From: Trifolium pratense
Lineage: Eukaryota; Streptophyta; Magnoliopsida; Fabales; Fabaceae
Length of the DNA stretch: 64,000 bases
Reading direction: 5' to 3'
Assembly: GCF_020283565.1 (NCBI RefSeq)
Contig: NC_060065.1
Coordinates: 44,876,409 to 44,940,408, forward strand
This document shows positions 32,254-44,398 of the stretch, one piece after another. Position numbers and translations under genes: made by a program. The notes below the pieces were generated by a model that saw only the letters and a program-made list of their open reading frames with translations, was not told the origin of the DNA and did not search any database. How positions within the stretch are numbered: the first letter of the stretch is position 1; the number at the start of each line of letters is the position of its first letter.

Positions 32254-32937
32254 AAGGGTATTTTAATAATTTTCAATGTTTTGGGGTGGGTTGTGGCCTA
32301 GCCAGGCCACCCTGCCTCCGTCTTTGTTCATAAGTCTTCTCTCCATTTTTCTTATTCCTTTGAGATTTTGACTTATCATGATTTTGACTTCCACTGGGGC
32401 TACATGTCGTTGATCGATATGCCTCCTATCAATGTCAAAACCTCTACTTGCTTGGAACTCTCTGAACTTTCTTCCTTATTCTTTCATCTGGATTCTTCTT
32501 CAAGAATTGTACCGTCAATATTATCATCGTGAAGAGTATTAGATATATTATTGTTTGTAATATTATTATTGATGATGATATGATCAGACAAAACCAAGGG
32601 TATTTTAATAATTTTCAATGTTTTTTGGGTGGGTCGTGGCCTAGCCAGGCCACCCTTCCTCCGCCTTTGTTCATAAGTCTTCTCTCCATTCTTCTTATTC
32701 CTTCGAGATTTTGACCTATCATGATTTTGACTTCCACTAGGGCTACATGTCGTTGATCGATATGCCTCCTGTCAATGTCAAAACCTCTTATTGCTTTGAA
32801 CTCTTTGAACTTTCTTCCTTATTCTTGCGTCTGGATTCTTCTTCAAGAATTGCACCGACGATATTATCATCGTGAAGAGTATTAGATATATTATTGTTTT
32901 AAATGTTGAAGATGAGTTGATCAGACGAAACTAACAA
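32254..32937 (-). repeat. tandem duplication of a Ty1/copia gag fragment (period about 342 bp)
   Basis: Two adjacent units (32254-32595 and 32596-32937) match almost throughout, each starting AAGGGTATTTTAATAATTTT. The first unit has a short extra stretch near its end (GTAATATTATTATTGATGATG). On the minus strand both carry ILEEESRRKNKEESSK, the linker before the zinc knuckle in copia Gag, with stops elsewhere. The duplication arose within a dead element. Confidence 0.82.
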
Positions 32938-33039
32938 ACTCTGAAGTAGAAGTTCAACTTATGCCAACACATATCATACTAAGAATTTTCTTACTACCGA
33001 TATCTAGTTTGCCGCAACAGAACAACGACCACAAACCAA

Positions 33040-34590
33040 AAACTCTAATACCACTATTTAGCCTCGACTTGGGAATTGGTGGTAAAAACACTTGAAAAAA
33101 GGCTATTTTCTTGGAGGAACCGGTATGTAAGCTTGGGTGGGAGAGTGGTACTCATCAACTCGGTCTTGGCCTAAATTACGGTATTCTAATTATCCTTCTT
33201 AAAAATTACTTTAAAGATTAGAATGGCTACTGTCCGCATGCAAAGGAACTTCTTATGGGGAGATACCTCAAGTGAAAAGAATAAAATTGCTTGGGTGAGT
33301 TAGAAGGACGTTTGTCGGCCGAAGGAAGAAGGAGACCTTGGGGTTCGGGATCTAAAGTGGTTCAATTTGTCTTTGTTGGCAAAGTGGCGGTGGAGATTAC
33401 TTTTGGAAGAGGGGTCCTTGTGGAAAAATGTCTTGGAAGCAAAATATGGGGGTGTCAGGCGAGCTAACTTGTCTATTGGCCGTGGCAATAAATTCTCATT
33501 GTGGTGGAAGGATATTTGGTGGGATTGGGGACAAGAAGTGGAGAGGTGGGTGATTGGACTCAAGAAATTTTTTCCAAGAAGTTGGGGTGTGGTGGCTCGA
33601 CGTCTTTTTGGTTGAACTGTTAGGTTGGAATAGCTCCCCTTTGTGACTCATTCCCGCGTCTATTCAAAATCTCGCTTCAACCGGCTATTACCATCAAAGA
33701 TATATGGGGGATTGGGTGAATGAGGGATGGGTTTGGAAGTTCAAGTGGCGAAGAAATTTTTTTATTTGGGAGGAAAATATGCATGTGGAATAGTCCGAAT
33801 TAATTGCACAGGTACCAATTACAAAGGCGGTTGATTCGTGGTCTCTTGTATACTTTTTTGTATAAAAAATTCCTCCCTCCGTCACATCCTTGGTTGATCG
33901 CCGCGGAGATTATTGCTAAAGTTTGGGGTAGTTGGGCGCCGTCTAAAGTGAATGTTTTTTCGTGGCAAACACTTCTTGGTCGAACCTACAAAGGAAAATT
34001 TGGTGAAAAGAGGAATCACAATTGAAGGAGCGAATGCAGGTTGTGTATTGTGTGGGGAAGGTAGCGAAACGGAGGATCACTTGTTTGCTTCTTGCTCAAC
34101 AACTTGGAAGGTTTGGTCCAAAGTTAATTGGTGGTTTGGTACGACTTCGGTAGTCCCGGGTACGATCGGATCCCTATTTCAGTGCTTTCTTTCGCACGTT
34201 CGGAACCGAAAGCATGCTTTTAAGGGGATTATTTTGATTTGGCATGCTGTTATTTGGGTGCTCTGGCGGACAAGGAACGAAAGAATTTTTAGGGGGTGGG
34301 GCTGGATGAAATTTTTGAGAGAATTCAAGTCGTTTCATGGAAATGGCTACTTTCCAAGAAGGATACCTCGCCTTGTTTATTTTACGAATGGTGTGTTGAG
34401 CCCTTTGATTGTATAGTTCGCTAGTTTGGACGAGTATTAGTGTTTTGCCCGATCAAATGTATTCGATTGGAGTGGCTTTTGTTTAGGTAGAGTACTATTT
34501 GTACTCCTCCTACTGGTATAGGTATAGTACCTCTTGTACTTTTCCTTTTACTTATATATATAAAAAATTTTGCGGTTCAAAAAAAAAAAA
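33040..34590 (+). pseudogene. L1-type LINE ORF2 fragment, frameshifted
   Basis: Pieces in order: WELVVKTLEKRLFSWRNRYV and SLGGRVVLINSVLA (33070-33170), RMQRNFLWGDTSSEKNKIAW (33236-33295), KEEGDLGVRDLKWFNLSLLA (33325-33380), then the zf-RVT region with GCVLCGEGSETEDHLFASC (34040-34095) and AVIWVLWRTRNERIFRGW (34245-34305). Several frameshifts and stops lie between 33600 and 33960. The 3' tail holds GTACTCCTCCTACTGG and ends in poly(A) near 34580-34590. Older than the LINE at 29225. Confidence 0.9.
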
Positions 34591-34599
34591 TACTACGGC

Positions 34600-35614
34600 C
34601 ATCTTTATTTCTTTTGACAATATGCACAAAACAAATCTACTCTATAGATTTGCTACACAAAAGTCAATTAAAGTGGCTTAACATGTTTTGTATGCCTTTG
34701 GTTGGTTGTGTTGTTTTTGGCAGTTTGATCTTGCAACGTATACTTAATGTACTTAATGAACTTGAAAAAGGAATGTTTATGTAGCAGCAGGAAACAAACT
34801 TGGTAGATATAATGAAATTGGTAAAATAATTGATCTTTAATTGGTATTGCTTACAATATTGGAGCTGTTTTTGAGTAGTCACAGGTGATTCATTTTCAAG
34901 CTTGCTAATTGCATGTTAGCTCCCCTTTGAACTGTCTTCTGAAGAGGCCCAAACACATTATTGCATATTCAGCTTTTAGTAATATTTTTCAAGTTACATT
35001 TATCAAAAAAATTACCCATTTTCACTAAAGCCAATAGAAATCAGTCAAATTCACACACTAACACTCTATTTCCCATTTCATTAGTGAAACTTGTTACACT
35101 TTCCAAACTCCAAATAGAAAGAAATTAGGCGTAAAGAGAAATAAGTTCTAAATCTATTTTCCATTCAGAAAAAACGAAGAATCTAAGAACACCTTTATTT
35201 CCGATCTATTCTTCTCAATCATGTTTCGATCTCGTTTCAAATCTCCATAGCAACTGAATCCTCAAACGCTGAAACTCACTGAATCCTCAAACGCTGAAAC
35301 CCTAAAATGCAGCTGATTCACGAAGTTCAAACTCCCTCTCATGAAGCTCATTCACGAAGGTACGTATTCAATTTCTCAGTTTCTATTTCACAATTTCTAA
35401 GCTCAAACATTGGAACTCTGTTTTTAAATATGTACATATTAACAGTTTATGAATTTTTATTTAAATACTATTAATTTAAATGTGTTTTAATAATATAAAA
35501 AAAAGATTTTCAATTTCTTTAAAAACAATTATATTTTTTTGAACGATGGATATATTATTATTATTAATAATCAGATCTCTGCATAAGATGAACAAAGACA
35601 AAAAAAGATGTCAC

Positions 35615-35616
<2 letters not shown>
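34600..35616. other. no gene recognised; leader-like block with short tandem repeat
   Basis: Mostly AT-rich. At 35250-35300 the 22-bp unit CTGAATCCTCAAACGCTGAAAC occurs twice in tandem, followed by CTAAAATGCAGCTGATTCAC and a possible donor ACGAAG/GTACGT at about 35359. This resembles a 5' leader exon, perhaps captured by a repeat, but nothing downstream supports a gene. Confidence 0.35.

Positions 35617-35680
<64 letters not shown>
35617..35680. repeat. (TA)n microsatellite
   Basis: About 32 uninterrupted AT/TA units; the open frames crossing it on both strands are artefacts. Confidence 0.97.
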
Positions 35681-35683
<3 letters not shown>

Positions 35684-36409
35684 GATACTCTGGATAGTAC
35701 AACTCTATGTAATTTTTTGTTCTTTCCTTAGAATTTCTTGTGTCTTGGACTAAAGTATAGTAATACATTTTTTGGCATTTAAAAAAAGAAGAGAAATTTG
35801 TGCACATGACATTGTTTTGCAAGTCTATTCAAGAGAGAGAGTTTTGTGTCAGCTTGATATTAGTGACTGATAATTGTATATGGATGAGATGAAATAGAAG
35901 GTGCAAACGTGTTTTTGATTATGCTAAGAGAAGGTGCAGTGTTAGACAATCTGGGTGCAAAACTGTTACATTATTTAAGATCATGGGGGTCCGCCCCTGT
36001 CCAGTATAGGTGCTCTTGTAATTATTTGGTTTGCAATAATGTTATTTGCACACAAAAAATATCTTCTTTTTTTTTTACAAACACACAAAAAATATCTTTG
36101 TATTGTTGTTAACTTGATTTATACGACGAACATTATTTTATTAATTACAAAAATATATGTTGTTTATCATGTATTTAACATATGCTTCTTTCAAACTTTT
36201 ATTTTATAAAAGATATTTAATTTATTTTAGATTTATGGAATAATTAATATATCTGATATATAATTATATTATTAATTTTTTTTTTTAAAATTGTGTCAAA
36301 AAATGTGTCAAAAGTTTTGTTTCCATATAAGAATTATTCGGCTTTAAGTTGAATTAGATCCAATAACTTATTTTTTTTCAAATAAGTTAGTGGTTGAAAT
36401 GCAATAATA

Positions 36410-36704
36410 CTCCCTCCGGTCCTTATTATAAGGAACACTTTGAAAAAATCACACAGACCAATGAAGCACATTTAACATAGTTATTTTCATTTAATACTCT
36501 TATAAATTTTAATTTATTCCATGTATACCCTTATTTAATTATTCTTTATTCAACTAACTTACTTATTTTTAAATTCTCTCTCATAATAAATAAGGGCATA
36601 AGTGAAATTAAACATTTAAAACATTTGAAAATTGGTCAAAGTTTCTTATAAAAAGGACCAAATTTTTTGCCCTAAGTGTTCCTTATAAAAAGGACCGGAG
36701 GGAG
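36410..36704 (+). mobile_element. Stowaway-type MITE, 295-bp family, copy 1
   Basis: Starts CTCCCTCCGGTCCTTATTAT and ends AAAAGGACCGGAGGGAG, with TA at 36408-36409 and 36705-36706. It matches the copies at 40397-40691 (same orientation) and 46036-46330 (inverted) along the whole 295 bp with few differences. Confidence 0.95.
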
Positions 36705-36829
36705 TACATCCATCAAGCAAACACCTAACAACCTCTAAAAAATACACACAGCTACTAGAAGACACACCAAAAGTTAAACACTTCTAACACACCATCAAAA
36801 GAAGGTTGAAGGAACCCTCAAAGAGAGAC

Positions 36830-37600
36830 AAAAGGATCAACCACCAAGAATGACAGACATAAGAGGCCTTCAATCAACCAGACCTCATGAAGACCCAATT
36901 AAACACCCCGACGGAGTCTACCTGTTCCAGCAAAAAATAGCGTGCTAGGATTTTTACCTAGGAAACATTTCCAAGATTAAAGTTTCACTCTATCGACCAG
37001 ACACTCAACAGAAAAAGTTCATTCCAAAAAGAAAACATCATTTCGAGAGTTCTAGATAATCCAGACAATAGTTTGTCAAATTAACATTCACCTTAATCTA
37101 TTTTTCCTACAGGTACCCATGCCCAAGAAATTCTCATAACACCCTAGGGTACCACAAGGAGACACCCACTCAACACCCAACCACCTAAGGATAGCATACT
37201 AGATAGGTGAAATTATGTTGCAAGAACCGAACAAGTAATCAGCTGACTCAGACCCTAAACCACATAAGACACGCATAAAAGAACCCGCAGCCGTAATGAT
37301 ACCCCGTTTCCAGAGATTATGATGAGTCGACAGCCTATCCTGACAAAATTGCCAAGAGAATACTGCCACTTTTTGAGGGGGCCCATGTTTTCCATATTTT
37401 TGGAAGCAACCATATTTCACCTTCAGAGAAAAACATATCATCAGTTGTGGACTGACGAAGGATCATATAAGCCAATTTTTCTGAGAAAAAACCACATAGG
37501 TGATGCTTCCAACACCAAGAATCAATTTTTACAGAGATTGGTGAGCCGTTCAAAATTTCAAAAGGATTGTCCAATAAATTAAACTCCCAAACAAAGAGTT
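36830..37600 (-). pseudogene. LINE ORF2 C-terminal fragment
   Basis: Minus strand: WKTWAPSK followed after a shift by VAVFSWQFCQDRLSTHHNLW and KRGIITAAG, then VLCGLGSESADYLFGSC (zf-RVT Cys/His cluster, about 37215-37265) and further left WIIWNSRNDVFFWNE. Several frameshifts. A third LINE fragment in this spacer and the only one of the three on this strand. Confidence 0.82.
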
Positions 37601-38642
37601 CCCTTCTCCACCTAAAATTTCAAACTCATTAATCTTCAATCCAACTACCCATCAACCCCCCACCTTACTACCACTCTTGGCTGACACTTGAAAGAATTAT
37701 ATTATTTTATTACTATTATTTTTTGTTATACTTAGAGAATTTTTCTATCGGGAATATAACAACTCTGAGTGTCTGTTTGACGCTGATGTTAGAAAAAATT
37801 ATTTTAAATGAATTGACTTTGTAAACAATTTATTCCGATTAAAATTGTGTTGGAAGTAAAATGATTTTATTTAGACTTTAAATATATCCTTATAAAAATG
37901 AGTTGAACAATAAATTTAAGGGTAAAAATTAATTCTAAAATAAAAAAAGTTAAATTTTTATTAACTATAAGTAGAATTAATTCTAGAGACAAAATTAAAA
38001 TATACACTAGGTTTAGATTATTAAATGGGTTTGGATCTTATCCAAAAGCTAGTTCAAACTAGCTATGAGAGTGCATGCCCAAACACATTTATCCAATCAA
38101 CAACCAGATAATTTGAGCAATGTGGACTCCAAATATTTTTAACATTCATAGCGTGGACATAGGTTTAACATTGCAATTTTTAACATTGCAATTTTTAACC
38201 CGACTTTTATACTATATTAAATGAGCTTGAAATTCATTCAAAAAGCTAGTTCGGATAAGAATGTCCAAATACATTTATACACTCATGACTAACCCAAGAA
38301 CATGAGAAATAATATACGACTCCAAACAACTTTAACATATGCATTTTGCCGTTTAAAAAAACTCCGAAGACAAATTTGATAAATGTATTAATTGTAAAGT
38401 ATGTGTTCTTGTATCTGGAATAGATTTACAAGTTTGTTGATTGGAAATATTCTGCTACAACATTATTGTATGCAAACCTATATAGTCTATTTATTTTATT
38501 GTATGCAAACCTACCTAGTCTATATTTCTACTCCTACCTTTTAGAAAAAGGTTGCGAATATCATTTTCTTGACAGCTGGACCGAGAAAATGTAATGCGCA
38601 TAATGCTTTACACGTTCCTCATTTAGTGAGAACAAATTACAC

Positions 38643-39027
38643 GCCTAATGCTACGGTCGATCACCTTCATAAGAGGTTCATCGTGGATAAGTGATCTACT
38701 GAATATGAATTTTACGAAATATACTGTTGGATTGAAAGTTTATATCATATAGATCATCCATAAATTTTTAATTTTTTTTTTGAAAATCATTTGATATGTT
38801 ATTGAGACTCATTAAGATTTACGTTATTTAATAAACCGTTAATCTTGATGTGTCTCAATAACATATCAAATGATTTTCAATTTTTCTAAATTTTTTTATG
38901 GATGATTTATATGATATAAACTTTCAATCCAACGGTGAATTTTGTAAAATTCGTATTCGTTATAATGTTATTCATGACCGGTCCACCATGGACCACTTGA
39001 TGAAGTGGTCCATGTTAGAATTTACCC
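38643..39027. mobile_element. Mutator-type foldback MITE (385 bp)
   Basis: Two inverted arms meet near 38835: CTCAATAACATATCAAATGA on the right is the complement of TCATTTGATATGTTATTGAG on the left, and the outer ends pair through GGTCCATGGTGGA-like motifs. Flanked by the 9-bp duplication AAATTACAC at 38634-38642 and 39028-39036. Related to the element at 6281-6606. Confidence 0.9.
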
Positions 39028-39087
39028 AAATTACACCCAATATTTAGCTCTACATTCGAAAAAGTTTAATTATTATATGCAAAGTTA

Positions 39088-39091
<4 letters not shown>

Positions 39092-39132
<41 letters not shown>
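39092..39132. repeat. (TA)n microsatellite
   Basis: About 20 TA units immediately upstream of a SINE. Confidence 0.95.
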
Positions 39133-39134
<2 letters not shown>

Positions 39135-39154
39135 TTAAAACATATTATATGATC

Positions 39155-39305
39155 ACCAATTGTTAGTTGGTTCAGTGGTGATTGGCGCTGAACTTGGTAG
39201 GGAGGACCGCGGTTCGATCCCCCACAACTGCGATCGGGAGGGGGCTGGAACCACTTGATGCCAGAACTGATCCCCGAACCAGATTAAACTGGTGGTGAAA
39301 AAAAA
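39155..39305 (+). mobile_element. tRNA-derived SINE (family D, legume type)
   Basis: A-box region GTTCAGTGGTGATTGGCGC, B-box GACCGCGGTTCGATCCCCC, and a tRNA-unrelated body (GGGCTGGAACCACTTGATG, GAACCAGATTAAACTGGTGG) before an A tail. Flanked by ATATGATC at 39147-39154 and 39306-39313. A well-preserved copy: both internal promoter boxes look functional. Confidence 0.9.
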
Positions 39306-39452
39306 ATATGATCGATGTGTCAATGTAATTTTAAATACATGTGTAAAATAATTTTACACTTCGTATAAAATTAAATTCTTATCGAAAACTAGTATATATC
39401 TTGATATATATGAACTTGTTACGAAATGGAATTAAGAAAAAAAAGACTTTTA

Positions 39453-40363
39453 GGGTCCTTTTGGTGCGCAAGATAGCATAGTTACATGATAGGATATAAA
39501 ACAGGATAAGGATAGGATAGGATAACATCAGGATAACAGTTATACTCAGTTATCATATCCTATGTTTGGTGCACACAGACACAGGATAACAAACATGATA
39601 ACTATTATATTTTGTTTTTAATACATACTTGCTCATAATAATATGATAAGATATATAACATATTTAATTGACAAAATTACTCTTGTAAAACAATTGTTAT
39701 TTTTTAAAAATTATTTTGTAATACTTTGAATTTTATAAATAAAAAATATAAATAAGTAATCAAATAACTTTATATAATTTAAAATAAAAATCATGAGAAA
39801 ATAATCAAGTTTAATTTTTTTATATGAATCATGATCAAATAAATAACTCAATAATTTATACATGTTAGATAAGCCAAATAAATATATGATATATCTCATA
39901 CGTAAATAATAAAATTACTATTGCAAAAGAATTATATTTAATTTTTTTATAAAATTTAAATTAATATCCGTATTTGTCAATTTTTTAATAATCATTTTAC
40001 TTTAAAATATTGTAATTTTAGTAAAATTTTGATTTTTTAGAAAATATAAATTACAAAATTACCCCTATGAGAAAATCATATATATTTAAAAATTAATTAT
40101 TTTATTATTTATATTTTATTAATTTTATTTTACGTATTTTAAAATATATTTTATAAAATAAATCAGTAATTTTTTTTTCTTCTTATCCTATCCTGCTGGT
40201 AACCCAGCTCAAATTCAGGATAAGAATTATAACTAGAGAGACATGATAGGATAAGCTTCAGGATTAACTTATCATATCCTGTTGTATCACCAAACACTGG
40301 ATTGCGGCAGGATATGATACAATTATTCTATCCTGTCTCTTATCCTGTACACCAAACGGGCCC
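39453..40363. mobile_element. PIF/Harbinger-like element (911 bp)
   Basis: Ends GGGTCCTTTTGGTGCGCA and the complement GGGCCCGTTTGGTGTACA, then subterminal repeats of TAGGATA / TATCCT (over a dozen, in both orientations at the two ends). TTA flanks it at 39450-39452 and 40364-40366. The middle 39600-40170 is very AT-rich and without a transposase frame. Confidence 0.88.
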
Positions 40364-40396
40364 TTACATGATTATAGAGTAGGATTTGCATATATA

Positions 40397-40691
40397 CTCC
40401 CTCCGGTCCTTTTTATAAGGAACACTTTGAAAAAATTACACAGACCAATGAAACACATTTAACATAGTTATTTTCATTTAATACACTTATAAATTTAAAT
40501 TTATTCCATGTATACCCTTATTTAATTACTCTTTATTCAACTAACTTACTTATTTTTAAATTCTCTCTCATAATAAATAAGGGCATAAGTGAAATTGAAC
40601 ATTTAAAACATTTGAAAATTGGTCAAAGTTTCTTATAAAAAGGACCAAATTTTTTGCCCTGAGTGTTCCTTATAAAAAGGACCGGAGGGAG
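40397..40691 (+). mobile_element. Stowaway-type MITE, 295-bp family, copy 2
   Basis: Same length and orientation as the copy at 36410, with TA at 40395-40396 and 40692-40693. Just 33 bp right of the Harbinger-like element. Confidence 0.95.
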
Positions 40692-40769
40692 TATGTCTCA
40701 ACTAAAAACATGACATCAATTAGTTTTGTATATAAGGAAATTATACATCTCAACTGAAAACATGACATC

Positions 40770-42960
40770 AATTAGTTTGCATAAAAGGAGACAAATCCAA
40801 TTATTCTAAATATTAATATGAAACTATGTCCAAATGTTCAAAGTTGTCATCCGACAGTGCAACATTGTTTAACAAGTTAAATATCCCTAAAAGTTTTGTA
40901 CTAAAAATAGAAAACTTAAATAGCACTTTCTCGTTTTGATTATAATTATAAGAAAGTAACCGTAGGTCTAAAATAATTGTAGGTCTAAATATAGTAAAAA
41001 ATGGCTATCTATATTTATATTAGTTGAATTTAATGTGACACCCTAATTGTATTTCTTTTTTTATAGATAAAATATCTATTATTTATATGTTTAGGAGTTT
41101 TTTCTCATGGAAATTTTCATACATGGCATTCTCTTGATCAACCAATTTTTTTCTAATCTTACATAGCATCTTCTAAGACGACATTTGCTTATGTGTCGTT
41201 TGGTTAAAACTCCTTAAGGTTTACATTTCCAATTTTGGTTGATTTTGATTTCGATCTTATCTTCTTAATTAATTTGATCTTATATTATTAATCAATCACT
41301 ACCACCATTCTCACAATTGCCTTAATTATTACACGTTTTCTATTTAATTGTTTTAATACTCTGTTACTAATTATATCATGGTATGAACCAAAATGACAAA
41401 TTAAGGAATGTTAATTAATATTGTATTCCAGATTTCAGTATAAATATAAACAACTTTTCTGATACATTTTTTCCAACTTTCTCCCATCATTCATTCTTTC
41501 TTTTATTCTTCTGTATTTTCTTTCATATTTTTTTCTCATGATCTAATTTTTTTTTCATGTGATTCAGGTGATTTTTTATGCGTTAAATCCATATTGAACC
41601 ATGATCCTAAGGACATAGTCGTTATTTTAGATGGAACAATTACAAGCATAATTTTTCATGCAACAAGAAATTCGATGCTAGATTTCAATAATTTAATTAT
41701 GTCTATTATATAGAACGATTTGTAGTTTTAGGTTTAATGATTGTATTTTGTAATTTAGCCAATATTTATAGTTTGGGGTTCAATTTCAAGATCTCACGAG
41801 AAAAAACACTAATCATCACTTCTTATATAATTTTTATTCCTCCTCAAAATGATGCGGATGTTCTCTATAAGCATTTGTTGAGATGTCATTTTCTCACAAC
41901 CTTTTCAATTAGCATTAATTCATGTACTATATTAATTTTTATAAAGTCAATTATTTGGCAATATGACGATTATCATTATAAATCAAATTCTAAAGTTGGA
42001 CTTCATCTACTTTATTTGGCAAAAATCGTTATTTCCAATTTAGAATTTTTTAAATTATTTATTGTCGGTTAATTTACATTATTGTGCTCCACCAAAAAAT
42101 AGATATTCATGCACATTATTGTAAATTTCATAAAAAAAATCAAATATAGAATAAATCAAATAATTTATTGACCAGATTATTTTATATGAACAATGTCTAT
42201 ATTCATGTCTTGATTCAACTGAAACATTAAATATGGAAAGTTTTAATTATTAATCCACTAATTTTTGAAATATATTTAATTAAACCAATCCCAATTAATT
42301 ATTAATATGATTAATTACTATTAAAGTCTGGAAACAAGACTCTAAAAAAAATAAAAAATTGGAAACAAGATCTTTTTGTCCTATAATTTATCAGATAATC
42401 ATTATTATTATTTTTGACAAACACAGACTTAACTAATCAGATAATTATTATAAAATTAATATTAAATCATATTTACAATTTCGATGTTCTTCCTATTTCG
42501 ATCTTTATTCTAATTTCTGACAATTTACGGAGAATGAATATTTCACACGATTATTTTACAACATACGGGGAATGAATATTTAATTTACACGAACTTTTGA
42601 TAGAATTTTACATGATTATATAATTTTATCCTATGTAAATAATAGTTGAGATGATAGTTCAGGAACATAAATTTAACTTCGTAAAATCAAGGAAATTAAT
42701 TTGTCTTTTTCCCCAATTGTTTTTTAAATATTTTTATGGAAATTTAACACAATAATTATTTTAAATGATTAAATAATAAAAAAAGTTAGAGTTGCGACTG
42801 ACAAAAAAAATAACATGGGAGTGAAAGATCACTCTCCACCCTGCTTCCCTTTTAAAATCATTAAAAAAGTATTATTTTTTATATTTAAATAAATTACATT
42901 AAATAAAAATAATAATTTTATAAATAATTAAAAAATCACAAAATAATAAAATTTTAATAA
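40770..42960. other. AT-rich stretch, possible body of a Helitron
   Basis: No recognised gene. The longest frame (41737-42072, 111 codons) has no domain and very AT-rich codons. The stretch leads up to a Helitron-like terminus at 43015; the 5' TC end could not be located, so the element's extent is unknown. Confidence 0.35.
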
Positions 42961-42984
42961 TTTATATTTTCCATTGAACATTAA

Positions 42985-43015
42985 CCCGTGCAATCGCACG
43001 GGTAAGTTAAACTAG
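42985..43015 (+). mobile_element. Helitron-like 3' terminus
   Basis: A GC-rich hairpin CCCGTGCAATCGCACGGG (42985-43002) followed 9 bases later by CTAG and T, as at Helitron 3' ends (hairpin plus CTRR). A related terminus occurs at 54736-54763. Confidence 0.68.
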
Positions 43016-43454
43016 TTAGTATATTATAAGGGAGTAGAAAAGATACTCAATCCCTTACAAAAAAAATTCTTAAATGTTTTGTAAGCAAATTAAAGAATTA
43101 TTATACCAATCAGAGAAAGAAAAATTTACATGACTACCCGACCTCCCACTAAACCACAACCAAGATATGCTTCTAATTTACACCCTAATTGTATGTATTC
43201 TAATTTAAACATATTAGCATGGGAATAGGATCGATGTGACATTTCACAACTGGACTAAATCTAATGGATTAAATTTTATTTATATATGAAGGAATTAGGA
43301 CTCGAATCTTGTACATTCAACGTATTCACCTTTAAGATAAAAAATTTAGTTACTAGGCTATTTGACAATACTAGAAAAGTGATTTTGGTTAGTTGCGTAG
43401 TATCTATTTGTTATTATTTTCACATCTAACGACTGTTTTGGGTATACAAATTAG

Positions 43455-43560
43455 TATTTTTTTATTTTTATAAAGTAGTTTAGTGTTTAAAAATTTCACT
43501 CTTCAGATAGATAAATGGGGTGTTTGTAGTTCGAATTCCGTCCTCTGCATATATTATATA
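43455..43560 (+). mobile_element. tRNA-like SINE remnant (family E)
   Basis: AAGTAGTTTAGTG (A-box-like), then AAATTTCACTCTTCAGATAG and GGGGTGTTTGTAGTTCGAAT (B-box-like). Related fragments lie near 59080 and 60920-60985. Confidence 0.5.
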
Positions 43561-43637
43561 ATATTTGTATAAATATGAACTAAAAAACATATTATAATAA
43601 GAGATATTAATATGACTTGTACATATGTTCATGAATA

Positions 43638-43697
43638 GTAAGGGTTGAGTACCCCTTGTACTCCTTATAATTCAAATATTGCCTATCAAAAAAAAAT
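43638..43697 (+). mobile_element. LINE 3' tail
   Basis: GGGTTGAGTACCCCTTGTAC and ATTCAAATATTGCCTATC followed by poly(A), nearly the same as the 3' tail of the LINE at 29225-30649. A severely 5'-truncated copy; AATATGACTTGTACATA repeats on both sides (about 43608-43626 and 43698-43712) as its target duplication. Confidence 0.82.
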
Positions 43698-44164
43698 ATG
43701 ACTTGTACATATAAAAATCTTCTTATAGTTTGAATAATGTTTTAAAGGGATTTGGATTCTCCAATTTTTTCTTTCATGTTATTTATCTTTTTCTTAATTC
43801 AATGACTGATAATCACAAAGAGAAAAAAAAAATACTTAAGAAGAATTTTTTTTTGAATGAATGGCACCAACATAAAGGATAAAATTAAAGAGGATCCAAA
43901 TCTATTTTAAAAGGCGTTTAATTATAATTCGTTCTTCTTCCGTCAAAAGTAAAATTCGTCTAAAAGTGAACCTTATTATATCAATAAAATTTAATAAAAG
44001 AGTATATTTGATCTCTATTGTTTTATTATTATTATTATTATAAAATTAATTTTTTTATTGAAAATGGTAAAGACACACATTTATACTATTTTTTAAAAGT
44101 CCACAGACACATGTTTTAAATTGTTTCCAAATTTCCATTAATAAATATTGGATAATTACATATG

Positions 44165-44380
44165 AATGAAAGACAAACAGACAACAAGCGGTATCGTTAA
44201 TTCTCGTTGAATGGCAAAATCAATTCTCTTAGAAACAACATTCATAGCTCTAAGAGACATAACATTGTTATTCATAAGCCTTTGAACTCTTTGCAGAAGA
44301 ATCACAGCCTCTGGTGCTAGGAAGACAAAAGTGTCAAATGCAAATGATATAAAAACATGTTGATTGTCAGAACATCATTT
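44165..44380 (-). pseudogene. repeat-associated protein fragment (ISFAFDTF..LAPEAV type)
   Basis: The minus strand is open for about 65 codons: QHVFISFAFDTFVFLAPEAV, then LLQRVQRLMNNNVMSLRAMN and VVSKRIDFAIQRELT. Sequences like this occur in many copies in legume genomes, usually as parts of repeat-derived predicted proteins. The function is unknown to me; it ends at the Stowaway-type element. Confidence 0.55.
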
Positions 44381-44398
44381 TTCATGTTTTAAATATTA

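Noticed and set aside
39155..39230. Possible tRNA gene with GGTTCGATCC box
   Set aside because: The body continues into a tRNA-unrelated region and A tail with a target duplication, so it is a SINE.
41737..42072. 111-codon frame as a gene
   Set aside because: Very AT-rich, no recognisable domain, no neighbouring exon; probably chance or part of a Helitron body.
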